NCBI GenBank assembly: GCA_016745315.1
Contig: CP066886.1
Span: 4,216,501-4,280,500 of the forward strand
Source of the DNA: Arthrospira sp. PCC 9108
GTDB lineage: Bacteria; Cyanobacteriota; Cyanobacteriia; Cyanobacteriales; Microcoleaceae
Direction: 5' to 3'
DNA: 64,000 bases
This document shows positions 37,334 to 46,628 of the stretch, one piece after another; within the stretch, counting starts at the first letter, position 1; each line of letters starts with the position of its first letter. The position numbers were made by a program, and so were the translations under genes. The notes beneath the pieces are model-generated. The model saw only the letters and a program-made list of their open reading frames with translations, was not told the DNA's origin and made no database searches.

Positions 37334-38245
37334 ATGAAAGCACAAGAAAATCGACGGGTTCGCAAAGCTGTCATCACAGCCGCAGGATTTGGTACTCGGA
37401 TGTTCCCAGCCTCCAAAATGATTAAAAAAGAGTTTTTCCCTATAGTTGATGCTGAGGGAATCGCTAAACCTGTGATTCAGGTGGTCGTGGAAGAGGCTAT
37501 TAATGCTGGAATTGAAGAGGTCGGAATTATTGTTCAATCGGGCGATCGCTCCTTATTTGAGGACTATTTCCAAGGGTCTCCTAAACCGGAATTTTGGCGG
37601 AAATTGTCCCCCAGTAGTCGAGACTATAGCCACTATTTACAAACCTTGGGGGAACGGATTACTATTTTAACCCAGGAACAACAAGAAGGATTCGGTCATG
37701 CGGTTTTTTGTGCCGCCCCCTGGGTGCATGATGAGCCTTTTATGTTACTATTGGGTGACCATGTTTATGCTTCCGATTTGGAGGTAAACTGCGCCCGTCA
37801 ATTGTTGGAGGTTTATGAGAAAGTTCAACAGAGTGTTATCGGTGTGCGAATTACTCCCGGCGATCGCATTCAGCACTATGGTTGTGTAGCCGGAACTCCG
37901 GTTAAAGATTCTGATTATTTATTTGACCTGACGGAAATCTATGAGAAGCCAACTCTCAATTATGCGCGGACAAATATGCGAGTTCCCGGACTGGAATGGG
38001 ATCGGTTTTTGACTATATTTGGGCTGTATATCATTGAACCGAAAATCTTTGACTTCTTAGCCGACAATATCCGCCGTGATGTCCGGGAAAAGGGAGAATA
38101 TCAACTGACTTCCTGTTGGCAAACTCTCCTAGAAAAAGAACAAATTACTGGGTATCTTGTCCAAGGTCGCTGTTTTGATACGGGTCTACCAGAAACCTAT
38201 TTTAAGACTCTGGTAGAATTCCGCAATATCAAGACTAAATCCTAG
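37334..38245 (+). CDS. UTP-glucose-1-phosphate uridylyltransferase-like protein
   Basis: Sugar-nucleotidyltransferase of 303 residues. The N-terminal nucleotide loop is AVITAAGFGTRMFPASKMIK with the following KEFFPIV, as in GalU. Then come GFGHAVFCAAPWV and the metal Asp in MLLLGDHVYASD. GalU makes UDP-glucose for glycolipids and polysaccharides. The neighbouring malQ fits glucan metabolism, though it is on the opposite strand. The exact sugar-phosphate substrate is inferred. Confidence 0.82.
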   Translation: MKAQENRRVRKAVITAAGFGTRMFPASKMIKKEFFPIVDAEGIAKPVIQVVVEEAINAGIEEVGIIVQSGDRSLFEDYFQGSPKPEFWRKLSPSSRDYSHYLQTLGERITILTQEQQEGFGHAVFCAAPWVHDEPFMLLLGDHVYASDLEVNCARQLLEVYEKVQQSVIGVRITPGDRIQHYGCVAGTPVKDSDYLFDLTEIYEKPTLNYARTNMRVPGLEWDRFLTIFGLYIIEPKIFDFLADNIRRDVREKGEYQLTSCWQTLLEKEQITGYLVQGRCFDTGLPETYFKTLVEFRNIKTKS

Positions 38246-38318
38246 GGAGTACAGCCGATTTAATCAGGGGGGGTTTATCAGTTTCCCTCCCCAACCTTCC
38301 CTCAAAAAAAAGGGGGAT

Positions 38319-39830
38319 TTAGCGGCTATACATTTGGGTTAAATAGCGCAGGCGATCGCACAAAGGATGGGTTAACAATGTGGAACTTTCATAGCGCCAC
38401 CGCCAATTTCCGGCATTGGTGCTAGGGTCATTCATTCTCCCCCTATTATCTAATCCTAGCAGGTCTTGAAACGGGAAAATGGCTAGGTCAGCAATGGAAC
38501 TTAGGGCTAACCGAATTAAAGCCCAATTAATGTCCTCAATGGCTTCTGGGAAAGCATAACCTAAATATCCAGCTACGTGCTGACGAATTTCTGGGGTCAT
38601 GGTTTGCCACCAACCGACAGTGGTATCATTGTCATGGGTTCCGGTGTAAACAATGCTATTGCGGGTATAATTATGGGGTAAATAAGGATGGTTAGAATCT
38701 TCCCCAAATGCAAACATGAGGATTTTCATTCCGGGAAACTCAAAGCGATCGCGTAACTCTTCCACCTCTGGGGTAATGATTCCTAAATCTTCCGCTAAAA
38801 CCGGTAAACTTCCTAACTGTTGACCGAGACTCTCAAAGAACTCCGCACCGGGCGCTGTTACCCACTCCCCATTCAAAGCGGAAGTTTCCCCATAGGGCAC
38901 TCGCCAATAGGCTTCAAAGCCTCGGAAATGGTCAACCCGGACTAAATCTACATATTCCAAGGTGGCGCGGAATCTTTCAATCCACCAAGCATAATTAGTG
39001 CGTTTTAGTTCATCCCAATCATAAACGGGATTCCCCCAAAGTTGTCCGGTAGCACTAAAATAGTCGGGGGGTACTCCCGCAATATAGGCAGGATTAAGGG
39101 TTTCTGGGTGCAGTTGAAAGTTGTTAGGCGCAAACCAGACATCTGCACTATTATAGCACACATAAATGGAGATATCACCAATAATTTTAATGCCTTTATT
39201 GTTGGCGTAGCGTCGCAGTTGGCTCCATTGTTCAAAAAACTTGAATTGCAGAAACTTATGGTATATAATCTGAGTGTGGAGTTCTTCGGTTTTGGCTTGC
39301 AAGGCTTGGGGCTCTCGGCGGGCGATCGCCGGTTCCCACTGATTCCAATCTTTACCGTCGTTCTGCTCTAGGAGTGCCATAAATAGGGCGTAATCATTGA
39401 GCCAGGAGGCTTTTTGTTGACAAAACTCCTCGAAACGATGGTTAGGTTGTGATTGTAGGGACTCCCAGAAGGAATCAAAGGCTTGTTTGAGGTATTGTCC
39501 TTTATGAGGAATTACCCTAGGAAAGTCAACGCGCTGAGGATTATGGTTATCTGGTAAGGGTAGCAATTCCCGGCTATTGAGTAACCCTTCTTCGGCTAGG
39601 CGATCGAGAGAAATCAACAGAGGATTTCCCGCGAAAGTGCTAAAGTTCATAATGTAGGGGGAATGCTCGTAACCTGTCGGACCGAGAGGCAGAATTTGCC
39701 AAATTTTCTGGCCACTACGTTCTAGGAAATCGATAAACTCATAAGCGGCACGTCCTAAGTCACCAATACCAAAGCGACTAGGGAAGCTGGTGGGGTGTAA
39801 TAAGATACCGCTGGCTCGTTCAAGGTGCAT
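38319..39830 (-). CDS. malQ: 4-alpha-glucanotransferase
   Basis: GH77 disproportionating enzyme (503 residues) that transfers maltodextrin chains during glycogen turnover. Signatures are ERASGILLHPTSFPSRFGIG at the start, IWQILPLGPTGYEHSPY, the nucleophile region VRVDHFRGFEAYWRVP, acid/base VLAEDLGIITPEVEEL, and YTGTHDNDTTVGWW. The ATG lies in a 179-bp segment repeated further right at 41088-41266. Confidence 0.95.
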   Translation of the reverse strand: MHLERASGILLHPTSFPSRFGIGDLGRAAYEFIDFLERSGQKIWQILPLGPTGYEHSPYIMNFSTFAGNPLLISLDRLAEEGLLNSRELLPLPDNHNPQRVDFPRVIPHKGQYLKQAFDSFWESLQSQPNHRFEEFCQQKASWLNDYALFMALLEQNDGKDWNQWEPAIARREPQALQAKTEELHTQIIYHKFLQFKFFEQWSQLRRYANNKGIKIIGDISIYVCYNSADVWFAPNNFQLHPETLNPAYIAGVPPDYFSATGQLWGNPVYDWDELKRTNYAWWIERFRATLEYVDLVRVDHFRGFEAYWRVPYGETSALNGEWVTAPGAEFFESLGQQLGSLPVLAEDLGIITPEVEELRDRFEFPGMKILMFAFGEDSNHPYLPHNYTRNSIVYTGTHDNDTTVGWWQTMTPEIRQHVAGYLGYAFPEAIEDINWALIRLALSSIADLAIFPFQDLLGLDNRGRMNDPSTNAGNWRWRYESSTLLTHPLCDRLRYLTQMYSR

Positions 39831-39874
39831 AATTAATATATATTCCCGTAGAAACCACTTTTATTTATATCACA
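39696..39874 (+). repeat. Direct repeat copy A (malQ 5' end and upstream region)
   Basis: 179 bp covering the first 135 bp of malQ coding sequence and 44 bp upstream. It is about 98% identical (four differences seen) to 41088-41266 in the same orientation. Confidence 0.9.
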
Positions 39875-40145
39875 CAAATGATGCTGGATCTACCATGTAT
39901 AACATGACCAAAAAAGCTGACCGATATAGTTTTTACCCAACTCCTGAACAGGAAAACCCACCAGGGAGAACTTGGATTTTGTGTCCCCACAGTGTACAAC
40001 ATGGGTAGGGGCGAAAAATCGGGGTCTTTTACTAGCCATGAGGGCGGAAATATGATGAAACGCTTATGGCGATCGCCACGGCTGCTGAAGTCTCTTGTGG
40101 ACGGATGTTCTCATGTCAAGCCACTTACTTTAGGTAATAGCGAAT

Positions 40146-40958
40146 ATGAATAGTTTAGTTGATACTCTGAGTCAAGTTTTGATTATTGCTTATAAAGAGC
40201 CTACCCAAAAATTAGAAGAATACTTGACCAAAGAAGGATTTGAATGTCTAGTTATTCGCCAAGAAGATAAGCCAGAATATCAACAATTTTCTCCAAGTTA
40301 TAGGTGTATGCTCAACCACCGTCAGGCTTGGGAAATAGCGACTCAGCAGAGCCAGCCTAGTTTAATTGTGGAAGCGGATTTTGTTCCGGTTTTAGAATTT
40401 GGACAACTGCCTTTACCTTTTGATAAGGAATTGCCTAATCTCGGAATTACCTGGATTTATACTTGCAGCCCTCAAGTATATTGGGTCTCTCCAGAAGGAT
40501 ATGCCGAAGGTTTTTCAACCGGTATGGTAGCTTATATTGTCAGCCCCAAAGCCGCAGAAATTCTCATTAAATTTTCCGAGAAAATCACCGAAAAAACTCA
40601 GGGAAAAACTTATTCTACTTGGGATTCGGAAATAGATACATTTTTGCGCTCTCATAATTTGCAAAACTTTATTCCTTTCCGCAATTACGGAGAACACGGA
40701 GGTTTGGCTAACCCTGAACACCGCAAACATGGTTTAAGTCCTGGTCATCAAGCCGATGTTCTCTGGGGAGAAATAGCCTTTGAGCCATTATATACCCAGG
40801 CATATAATGCCCAACTGATACGCGCTAAAGCCCGCATTAAAGGCATACTGCGATTACTAGCAGGTTATTTTGTCAGAATCAAAACACTCCGAAATAGTGG
40901 AGTTCGTTGGCGGTTAATTAGCTTTAGTTTTCGTCGCCAACTGACCTGGAGATTATAG
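40146..40958 (+). CDS. Glycosyltransferase family 25-like (LPS type)
   Basis: 270-residue protein of the LPS-biosynthesis glycosyltransferase (GT25-like) kind. The chain starts with a strand (QVLIIAYKEP), has the family's MLNHRQAWEIA (compare GCxxSH-type motif regions) and then the acidic VEADFVPV in the position of the usual DDD/EDD metal site. MVAYIVSPKAAEIL and the WDSEIDTFL segment fit family helices. The C-terminus is very basic. It probably adds a sugar to a surface glycan. It lies between the two copies of the malQ repeat, a setting that suggests insertion. Confidence 0.65.
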   Translation: MNSLVDTLSQVLIIAYKEPTQKLEEYLTKEGFECLVIRQEDKPEYQQFSPSYRCMLNHRQAWEIATQQSQPSLIVEADFVPVLEFGQLPLPFDKELPNLGITWIYTCSPQVYWVSPEGYAEGFSTGMVAYIVSPKAAEILIKFSEKITEKTQGKTYSTWDSEIDTFLRSHNLQNFIPFRNYGEHGGLANPEHRKHGLSPGHQADVLWGEIAFEPLYTQAYNAQLIRAKARIKGILRLLAGYFVRIKTLRNSGVRWRLISFSFRRQLTWRL

Positions 40959-40998
40959 GGAAAAAACCTGTGTTAGGAATACCCCCTATACTACAGAG

Positions 40999-41022
40999 GT
41001 GGCTTTCTAGCTTAGAAGCCAC
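40999..41022 (+). terminator. Hairpin after the glycosyltransferase gene
   Basis: GTGGCTT (40999-41005) pairs with AAGCCAC (41016-41022), extended by CTA/TAG inside. It lies 40 bp past the stop and is followed by a weak TTTCTG. A plausible but imperfect terminator. Confidence 0.45.
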
Positions 41023-41087
41023 TTTCTGAAAACATTACCCTCACCCTAAATCCGAATCCTAGGGGGGAGAGGGGCTTTGAGATAGTA

Positions 41088-41266
41088 TTGCCAAACTTTC
41101 TGGTCACTACGTTCTAGGAAATCGATAAACTCATAAGCGGCACGTCCTAAGTCACCAATACCAAAGCGACTAGGGAAGCTGGTGGGGTGTAATAAGATAC
41201 CGCTGGCTCGTTCAAGGTGCATAATTAATATATATTCCCGTAGAAACCGCTTCTATTTATATCACA
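41088..41266 (+). repeat. Direct repeat copy B (truncated malQ start)
   Basis: Second copy of the malQ 5' segment, including the ATG and 135 bp of coding sequence on the minus strand. It then breaks off, so any transcript from its promoter region would encode only the first 45 residues before unrelated sequence. Confidence 0.9.
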
Positions 41267-41379
41267 AAGCGATCGCCTTTTTGGGGGGATTATTGCCTCG
41301 GTTAAACTTAAATGAATTGTGGGGTATAATAGAGGGTATCCCCAGCACGGTTGATGCAAATCACAACTAAGAGCGATGG

Positions 41380-41401
41380 GGATCACCTGTTCAGGTGATC
41401 C
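41380..41401. repeat. Perfect 22-bp palindrome
   Basis: GGATCACCTGT followed by its exact reverse complement. It could be a dimeric protein site or a near-loopless hairpin. No T-run follows, so termination is unlikely. Confidence 0.85.
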
Positions 41402-41489
41402 AACTCATATGTAGTCGTCTGTATAATCACAGAAAAAATCAGCCACTTGAGGGAAGATATATATATAGTGGAGCATTGAGGTTAGGGAG

Positions 41490-41699
41490 ATGAGCAGCTA
41501 CTATAACAGCATGACCAATTCTAATGGTTCCCTTGAGGAAATGTTTGGTCAAGTGATGTTTTCCAGTGTGGTGACGACTGAAGACCGCCAAAAGTTGAAA
41601 GCTATCCTCCTCAAAGAAACCATCACGGAGGATGAACAAGCGATTATTAACCGCTTACTCTACAATGTGCGCCGGGGATGGGTTAAACTAATTGACTGA
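41490..41699 (+). CDS. Small hypothetical protein, 69 aa
   Basis: Acidic-basic helical protein reading MSSYYNSMTNSNGSLEEMF at the start, with TEDRQKLKAILLKE and EDEQAIINRLLYNVRRGW. AGGGAG directly precedes the ATG. It ends 17 bp before the chelatase gene in the same direction, so it is probably co-transcribed. The organised helical pattern argues for a real gene; function unknown. Confidence 0.6.
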   Translation: MSSYYNSMTNSNGSLEEMFGQVMFSSVVTTEDRQKLKAILLKETITEDEQAIINRLLYNVRRGWVKLID

Positions 41700-41716
41700 A
41701 GTTTAATTAGTAGCCC

Positions 41717-42460
41717 GTGTTATCCACTGTTTTGCTTGTGTCCCACGGTAGTCGCGATCGCCGCCCTCAATTGGTTGTAAATAGGTTAGCACAACAGTTA
41801 AGCGATCGCCTGAAGGTTGAAAAGGGTTGGAATGGTTTAACTGATTCTTTGGTGGGGAGTGCGGTGTTGGAGTTAGGTCCGACTCCCCTATCTGTACAAA
41901 TTCAACAATTCGCTAAGTATAGCCTGAGTTTAGGGATTAATCGAGTCCAAATTCTGCCGCTGTTTCTGTTACCTGGGGTTCATGTGCGCGAAGATATCCC
42001 CACGGAGGTGGAATTGGCGCAAAAATTCCTGGGAAGGGAGATACAGCTTGAACTCCAACCTTATCTGGGAAGGGAGGTTAACCAGTTGGCGCGACTACTA
42101 GAGGCTCTCAAGAGGGGTTACTATGTTGATGCTTGGGTTCTGCTTTCCCATGGGAGTCGCCGCGCGGGTGGAAATGAGGCGATCGCTGATATAGCTGATA
42201 AAATCAAGGCTGCTGTAGCTTATTGGTCTGTTCCTCCCCATGTGGAGTCACGGGTTGAGGAGTTGCTGGAAGCTGGATATGACAGGATTGGGATTTTACC
42301 TTATTTTCTGTTTTCGGGTCGCACTACTGATGCGATCGCGGATGTGGTGGCCAATCTTGGCGACAGGTTCCCCGATAGCCAACTACACCTCACGCCTCCC
42401 CTAGACCACAGCACACACCTGGGGGATTTGATTTGTACTTGGGCGAAATCTTACCTCTAA
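41717..42460 (+). CDS. Sirohydrochlorin chelatase (CbiX/SirB type)
   Basis: Class II chelatase of 247 residues built from two homologous halves. The metal-binding His motifs are VLLVSHGSRDRRPQ near residue 10 and WVLLSHGSRRAGGNEA near 140. LFLLPGVHVREDIP and ILPYFLFSGRTTDAI are the matching C-terminal strands of each half, with the catalytic His in the first. It inserts Fe (siroheme) or Co (cobalamin) into sirohydrochlorin. The start is GTG at 41717. The CRISPR leader follows. Confidence 0.88.
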   Translation: MLSTVLLVSHGSRDRRPQLVVNRLAQQLSDRLKVEKGWNGLTDSLVGSAVLELGPTPLSVQIQQFAKYSLSLGINRVQILPLFLLPGVHVREDIPTEVELAQKFLGREIQLELQPYLGREVNQLARLLEALKRGYYVDAWVLLSHGSRRAGGNEAIADIADKIKAAVAYWSVPPHVESRVEELLEAGYDRIGILPYFLFSGRTTDAIADVVANLGDRFPDSQLHLTPPLDHSTHLGDLICTWAKSYL

Positions 42461-42835
42461 GATATCTTCTCCCTGCTCGGGTGGGGGGTGATTCTCATAA
42501 TTATTGGGGTTTTTTGAGGCGATCGACCCTCCCCAATATCTCTGTTGGTTTCGGGGTAAGTGTTTGGGCTTGTGTAAAGTAATGTTACAGATTCTCATAA
42601 CCTCGCGCGAGTTTTAATTTGGCGATCGTTCAAGTAAACTGGAGCCAACAACAGAAAAGTTTTTGTTTTTGGGGGTTGACACTCTGGCGCTCTCTCTGAT
42701 ACTATTAATTTCAGTGAAAACAAAGGAATTTGCTTCGACAAAAACAGCCTGTAAAGTTTTGTTAAGCACCTTCTAGGTATGCTCGCACAAACGCACCTTG
42801 AAAACCCCATACTGCAACGTTTCCAAAGGCATAGG
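42461..42835 (+). promoter_or_regulatory. CRISPR leader region
   Basis: 375 bp with no gene, between the chelatase stop and the first CRISPR repeat. It becomes AT- and T-rich near 42655-42675 and contains the promoter at 42676-42705. Its position opposite the degenerate end of the array identifies it as the leader. Confidence 0.75.
42676..42705 (+). promoter_or_regulatory. CRISPR array promoter
   Basis: TTGACA at 42676-42681 and TACTAT at 42700-42705 with an 18-bp spacer. A start near 42712 would give about 124 nt of leader transcript before repeat 1. The -10 is identical to that of the lone 5S gene. Confidence 0.75.
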
Positions 42836-45800
42836 GTCAGACCCTACCAATTCCCCGCAAGGGGACGGAAACGGACGGAAGTGGGGTACTAAGATTTCTC
42901 CAGGGTTCAATTTTGCGGTCAGACCCTACCAATTCCCCGCAAGGGGACGGAAACAAATGGGATTACAAAAGACCCGATTCAATCAGTCTCGAGTCAGACC
43001 CTACCAATTCCCCGCAAGGGGACGGAAACACCGAGCGAGGTTCTCTCACTCTCAGGGAGCCTATAGTTGCAGGTCAGACCCTACCAATTCCCCGCAAGGG
43101 GACGGAAACAATGCAACTGATGCTTTTCCTCTTTCGATTGCCCCCCAGTTTAGTGTCAGACCCTACCAATTCCCCGCAAGGGGACGGAAACAGAAACCAT
43201 ATTTTGAAGAAATACTTTGAACTTTTAATTGTAGTCAGACCCTACCAATTCCCCGCAAGGGGACGGAAACACTCCCCATTTCTAAGGGAGTCAATTGTCC
43301 TTTAGGATCTCTAAAGGTCAGACCCTACCAATTCCCCGCAAGGGGACGGAAACAAATGGGATTACAAAAGACCCGATTCAATCAGTCTCGAGTCAGACCC
43401 TACCAATTCCCCGCAAGGGGACGGAAACTTCGGAGGGGCCGGTACCCCTTTATGACCGTGACCTCGCGCCTTAGTCAGACCCTACCAATTCCCCGCAAGG
43501 GGACGGAAACTAGACTCGGATTTGATACCCGGTTTTCCCAGTGAAGGGGTTTGTCAGACCCTACCAATTCCCCGCAAGGGGACGGAAACTACTTCCTGAT
43601 AAAGGCATAGTTGGACAACACGATGGCCGTGTTGGTCAGACCCTACCAATTCCCCGCAAGGGGACGGAAACTTCCAGCCAGTCTTCTATTTGCTTATGTC
43701 CTCGGACGAGGAAGTCTGTCAGACCCTACCAATTCCCCGCAAGGGGACGGAAACTGTTTATCGAGTATTTGATTGAACTCCTTGCTTTTGACAAAGTCAG
43801 ACCCTACCAATTCCCCGCAAGGGGACGGAAACATCGCTTTGCTCATTCAGCATCGCGCGTTGTGCCATATCAACGTCAGACCCTACCAATTCCCCGCAAG
43901 GGGACGGAAACGAGCCAGTTATCATCAGTGTAATCAAGCAAAGCCATGTCAGACCCTACCAATTCCCCGCAAGGGGACGGAAACCTGGGGGGCAAGGATG
44001 GTGCAGCTCGTGCTGTGGCAAAAGAGATCGCAATCACGGTCAGACCCTACCAATTCCCCGCAAGGGGACGGAAACCTTGCAAGCCGAAATGTCGGCTATG
44101 GCTTTGCAAACGTCTTCGTCAGACCCTACCAATTCCCCGCAAGGGGACGGAAACACGGTAATGAGCGCCTGGAGTGCTGCAGCTTTCTCGGGAGCCACGT
44201 CAGACCCTACCAATTCCCCGCAAGGGGACGGAAACTTGGACTTTAGGCCCTTGTCCCAACTTTTTGAGACTTGACTTTTGGTCAGACCCTACCAATTCCC
44301 CGCAAGGGGACGGAAACTGTTTCTTGCGCTTTGTTACTATGGCTGATAGCCACAGCTTGTCAGACCCTACCAATTCCCCGCAAGGGGACGGAAACCACCT
44401 TTAATTTGAAATGCGTATAACATCATGTGTTGCTCCTTGTCAGACCCTACCAATTCCCCGCAAGGGGACGGAAACCCGTCAAAATAGCCCGTTATGTCTA
44501 TGCTCACCCCGCTCTCGATTGCAGAGTCAGACCCTACCAATTCCCCGCAAGGGGACGGAAACTCTTCTCCGCGACGGTGAGAGGTGGGGAACTGCCACCC
44601 AGTCAGACCCTACCAATTCCCCGCAAGGGGACGGAAACAAACTGAAGGCTAATGTTTTCTTCGACCTTAGAATACTTGTCAGACCCTACCAATTCCCCGC
44701 AAGGGGACGGAAACCTTCTATAGACATGGATCTTCACTCACTTGGAATTCACTTCTCTAGTCAGACCCTACCAATTCCCCGCAAGGGGACGGAAACGAAT
44801 CCGCGAGCTCGAGCAACGCGTTTCCCACCTTGGGATTGGGTCAGACCCTACCAATTCCCCGCAAGGGGACGGAAACCTGTCGGTGATTATCTCAAGGAGA
44901 TCTAACTCCTCTCCCCCTCGTCAGACCCTACCAATTCCCCGCAAGGGGACGGAAACTTTTTACTATTGCAGGGGGAGTTGATGTATCCTCCACCGTCAGA
45001 CCCTACCAATTCCCCGCAAGGGGACGGAAACAGGGATGAAGTCTTCCTCGACGATATCAATACACGCTTCTAAGTCAGACCCTACCAATTCCCCGCAAGG
45101 GGACGGAAACGCTACCCTTGTAAGGGCGATACCCGTCGGACCCTGGAATCCCCTGTCAGACCCTACCAATTCCCCGCAAGGGGACGGAAACGTAGCTGTA
45201 GTCATTGTTGTGATAATCTTTGCTACCGCATCGCTGTCAGACCCTACCAATTCCCCGCAAGGGGACGGAAACGTGGAGTTAACTCGTCTCTGTCACTTCT
45301 TTTGGTGAAGTGTCAGACCCTACCAATTCCCCGCAAGGGGACGGAAACGACCGAGGTCCTCGAGACCTGTGCCCCCTTAATAACGATGTCAGACCCTACC
45401 AATTCCCCGCAAGGGGACGGAAACACTGGCAAGCCACCGGCATAGCCAGCCAAGGAGCATTTATCGCTCGTCAGACCCTACCAATTCCCCGCAAGGGGAC
45501 GGAAACACTTAGGTTGATGTAGCCATAAATAAACCCCCTAAATTTAGGGGGTCAGACCCTACCAATTCCCCGCAAGGGGACGGAAACACGCGCGTGTCGA
45601 TACTCTTAGGGTTGTCAGGGTGATACGATGTCAGACCCTACCAATTCCCCGCAAGGGGACGGAAACCTGTCACAATGCTCCAGTGGAGGGCGGGCCTATC
45701 GATAGCATAAATAGTCAGACCCTACCAATTCCCCGCAAGGGGACGGAAACCAGGGAGCTATCTCTTCTTTCTCAATTTCAAGAATGAGGTCTAACCCTAC

Positions 45801-46056
45801 CAGTTTCCTGTCAGGGGACGGAAACAACCCGGAACCACAAATAATATCTGTTCCGGGTTCTCCTACCTTCTAACCCTACCAATTAAGCGCAAGGGGACGG
45901 AAACCAGGGAGCCATCTCTTCTTTCTCAATTTCAAGAATGAGGTCTAACCCTACCAATTAAGCGCAAGGGGACGGAAACAGCTTTTGAAACTTAGCCTTA
46001 ATAAAAAGAGAATCAGATAGTCAGACCCTACCAATTAAGCGCAAGGGGATGGAAAC
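42836..46056 (+). CRISPR. CRISPR array, 41 repeats of 37 nt
   Basis: I counted 37 apparently identical repeats (first 42836-42872, last 45714-45750) plus four degenerate ones to 46056. The repeat starts GTCAGACCCTACCAATT and ends GGGGACGGAAAC. It contains CCCC-GCAA-GGGG, a stem closed by a GNRA tetraloop. Cleavage at the stem base would leave the handle ACGGAAAC, matching type III/I-D-style 8-nt tags and giving + strand transcription. Spacers are 36-54 nt, mostly 38-46. No cas gene is in the window, so processing must act in trans. Reading frames across it are artefacts. Confidence 0.97.
45789..46056 (+). repeat. Degenerate leader-distal CRISPR repeats
   Basis: Four repeats (45789, 45868, 45943, 46020) with shared changes: GTCTAACCC instead of GTCAGACCC in three of them, and CCAATTAAGCGCAAGGGG replacing the first stem arm in the last three. 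The stem is lost in these (AGCGCAAGGGG), so crRNA processing there is doubtful. They mark the old end of the array. Confidence 0.9.
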
Positions 46057-46099
46057 TTAACTCCACAAGGACACCTCGTCGCTTGTGGTGAAAGCGACC

Positions 46100-46628
46100 G
46101 TCAGACCCCAGCAACTCCCCCCAGCAGAGCGATCGCATTTTCACAGCCCAGCAACTCCTCTAGGAGCGATCGCATTTTCACAGCCAGCAACTCCCCCCAC
46201 CAGAGCGATCGCATTTTCACAGCCAGCAACTCCCCCCACCAGAGCGATCGCATTTTCACAGCCAGCAACTCCCCCCACCAGAGCGATCGCATTTTCACAG
46301 CCAGCAACTCCTCTAGGAGCGATCGCATTTTCACAGCCCAGCAACTCCTCTAGGAGCGATCGCATTTTCACAGCCAGCAACTCCTCTAGGAGCGATCGCA
46401 TTTTCACAGCCAGCAACTCCTCTAGGAGCGATCGCATTTTCACAGCCAGCAACTCCTCTAGGAGCGATCGCATTTTCACAGCCAGCAACTCCCCCAGCAG
46501 AGCGATCGCATTTTCACAGCCAGCAACTCCCCCCAGCAGAGCGATCGCATTTTCACAGCCAGCAATTCCCCCAACCAGAGCGATCGCATTTTCACAGCCA
46601 GCAACTCCCCCAACCAGAGCGAAACCCC
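46100..46628 (+). repeat. HIP1-bearing minisatellite at the CRISPR end
   Basis: Thirteen units of 36-39 bp plus a broken fourteenth, each ending AGCGATCGCATTTTCACAGC. Two unit types alternate in blocks: one with CAACTCCTCTAGGAG, one with CAACTCCCCC(C)ACCAGAG or a CAGCAGAG variant. The first unit begins with GTCAGACCC, the start of a CRISPR repeat. The frame upstream of the next gene stays open through it, but I consider it non-coding. Confidence 0.92.

Larger units (their letters stand above)
40959..41489. other. Intergenic region with duplicated malQ start and palindrome
   Basis: 531 bp without a gene. It holds a hairpin (40999-41022), the second 179-bp malQ-derived repeat (41088-41266), a perfect 22-bp palindrome (41380-41401), and AT-rich sequence before the next small gene. 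Confidence 0.7.

Noticed and set aside
38246..38318. Possible bidirectional terminator between galU-like gene and malQ
   Set aside because: G-run and C-runs are present but no clean stem could be drawn.
39790..41370. Two plus-strand frames starting with the same 22 residues (MGCNKIPL...)
   Set aside because: Both arise because the malQ start is duplicated; they are antisense to malQ and have no independent support.
42873..42884. First spacer begins ggacggaag, like the repeat's end
   Set aside because: Only about nine bases match; could be chance and does not form a further repeat.
42798..45522. Many open frames across the CRISPR array, with peptides such as VRPYQFPARGRK repeated
   Set aside because: They are translations of the 37-nt repeat in different frames; no ribosome binding sites and no coding bias.
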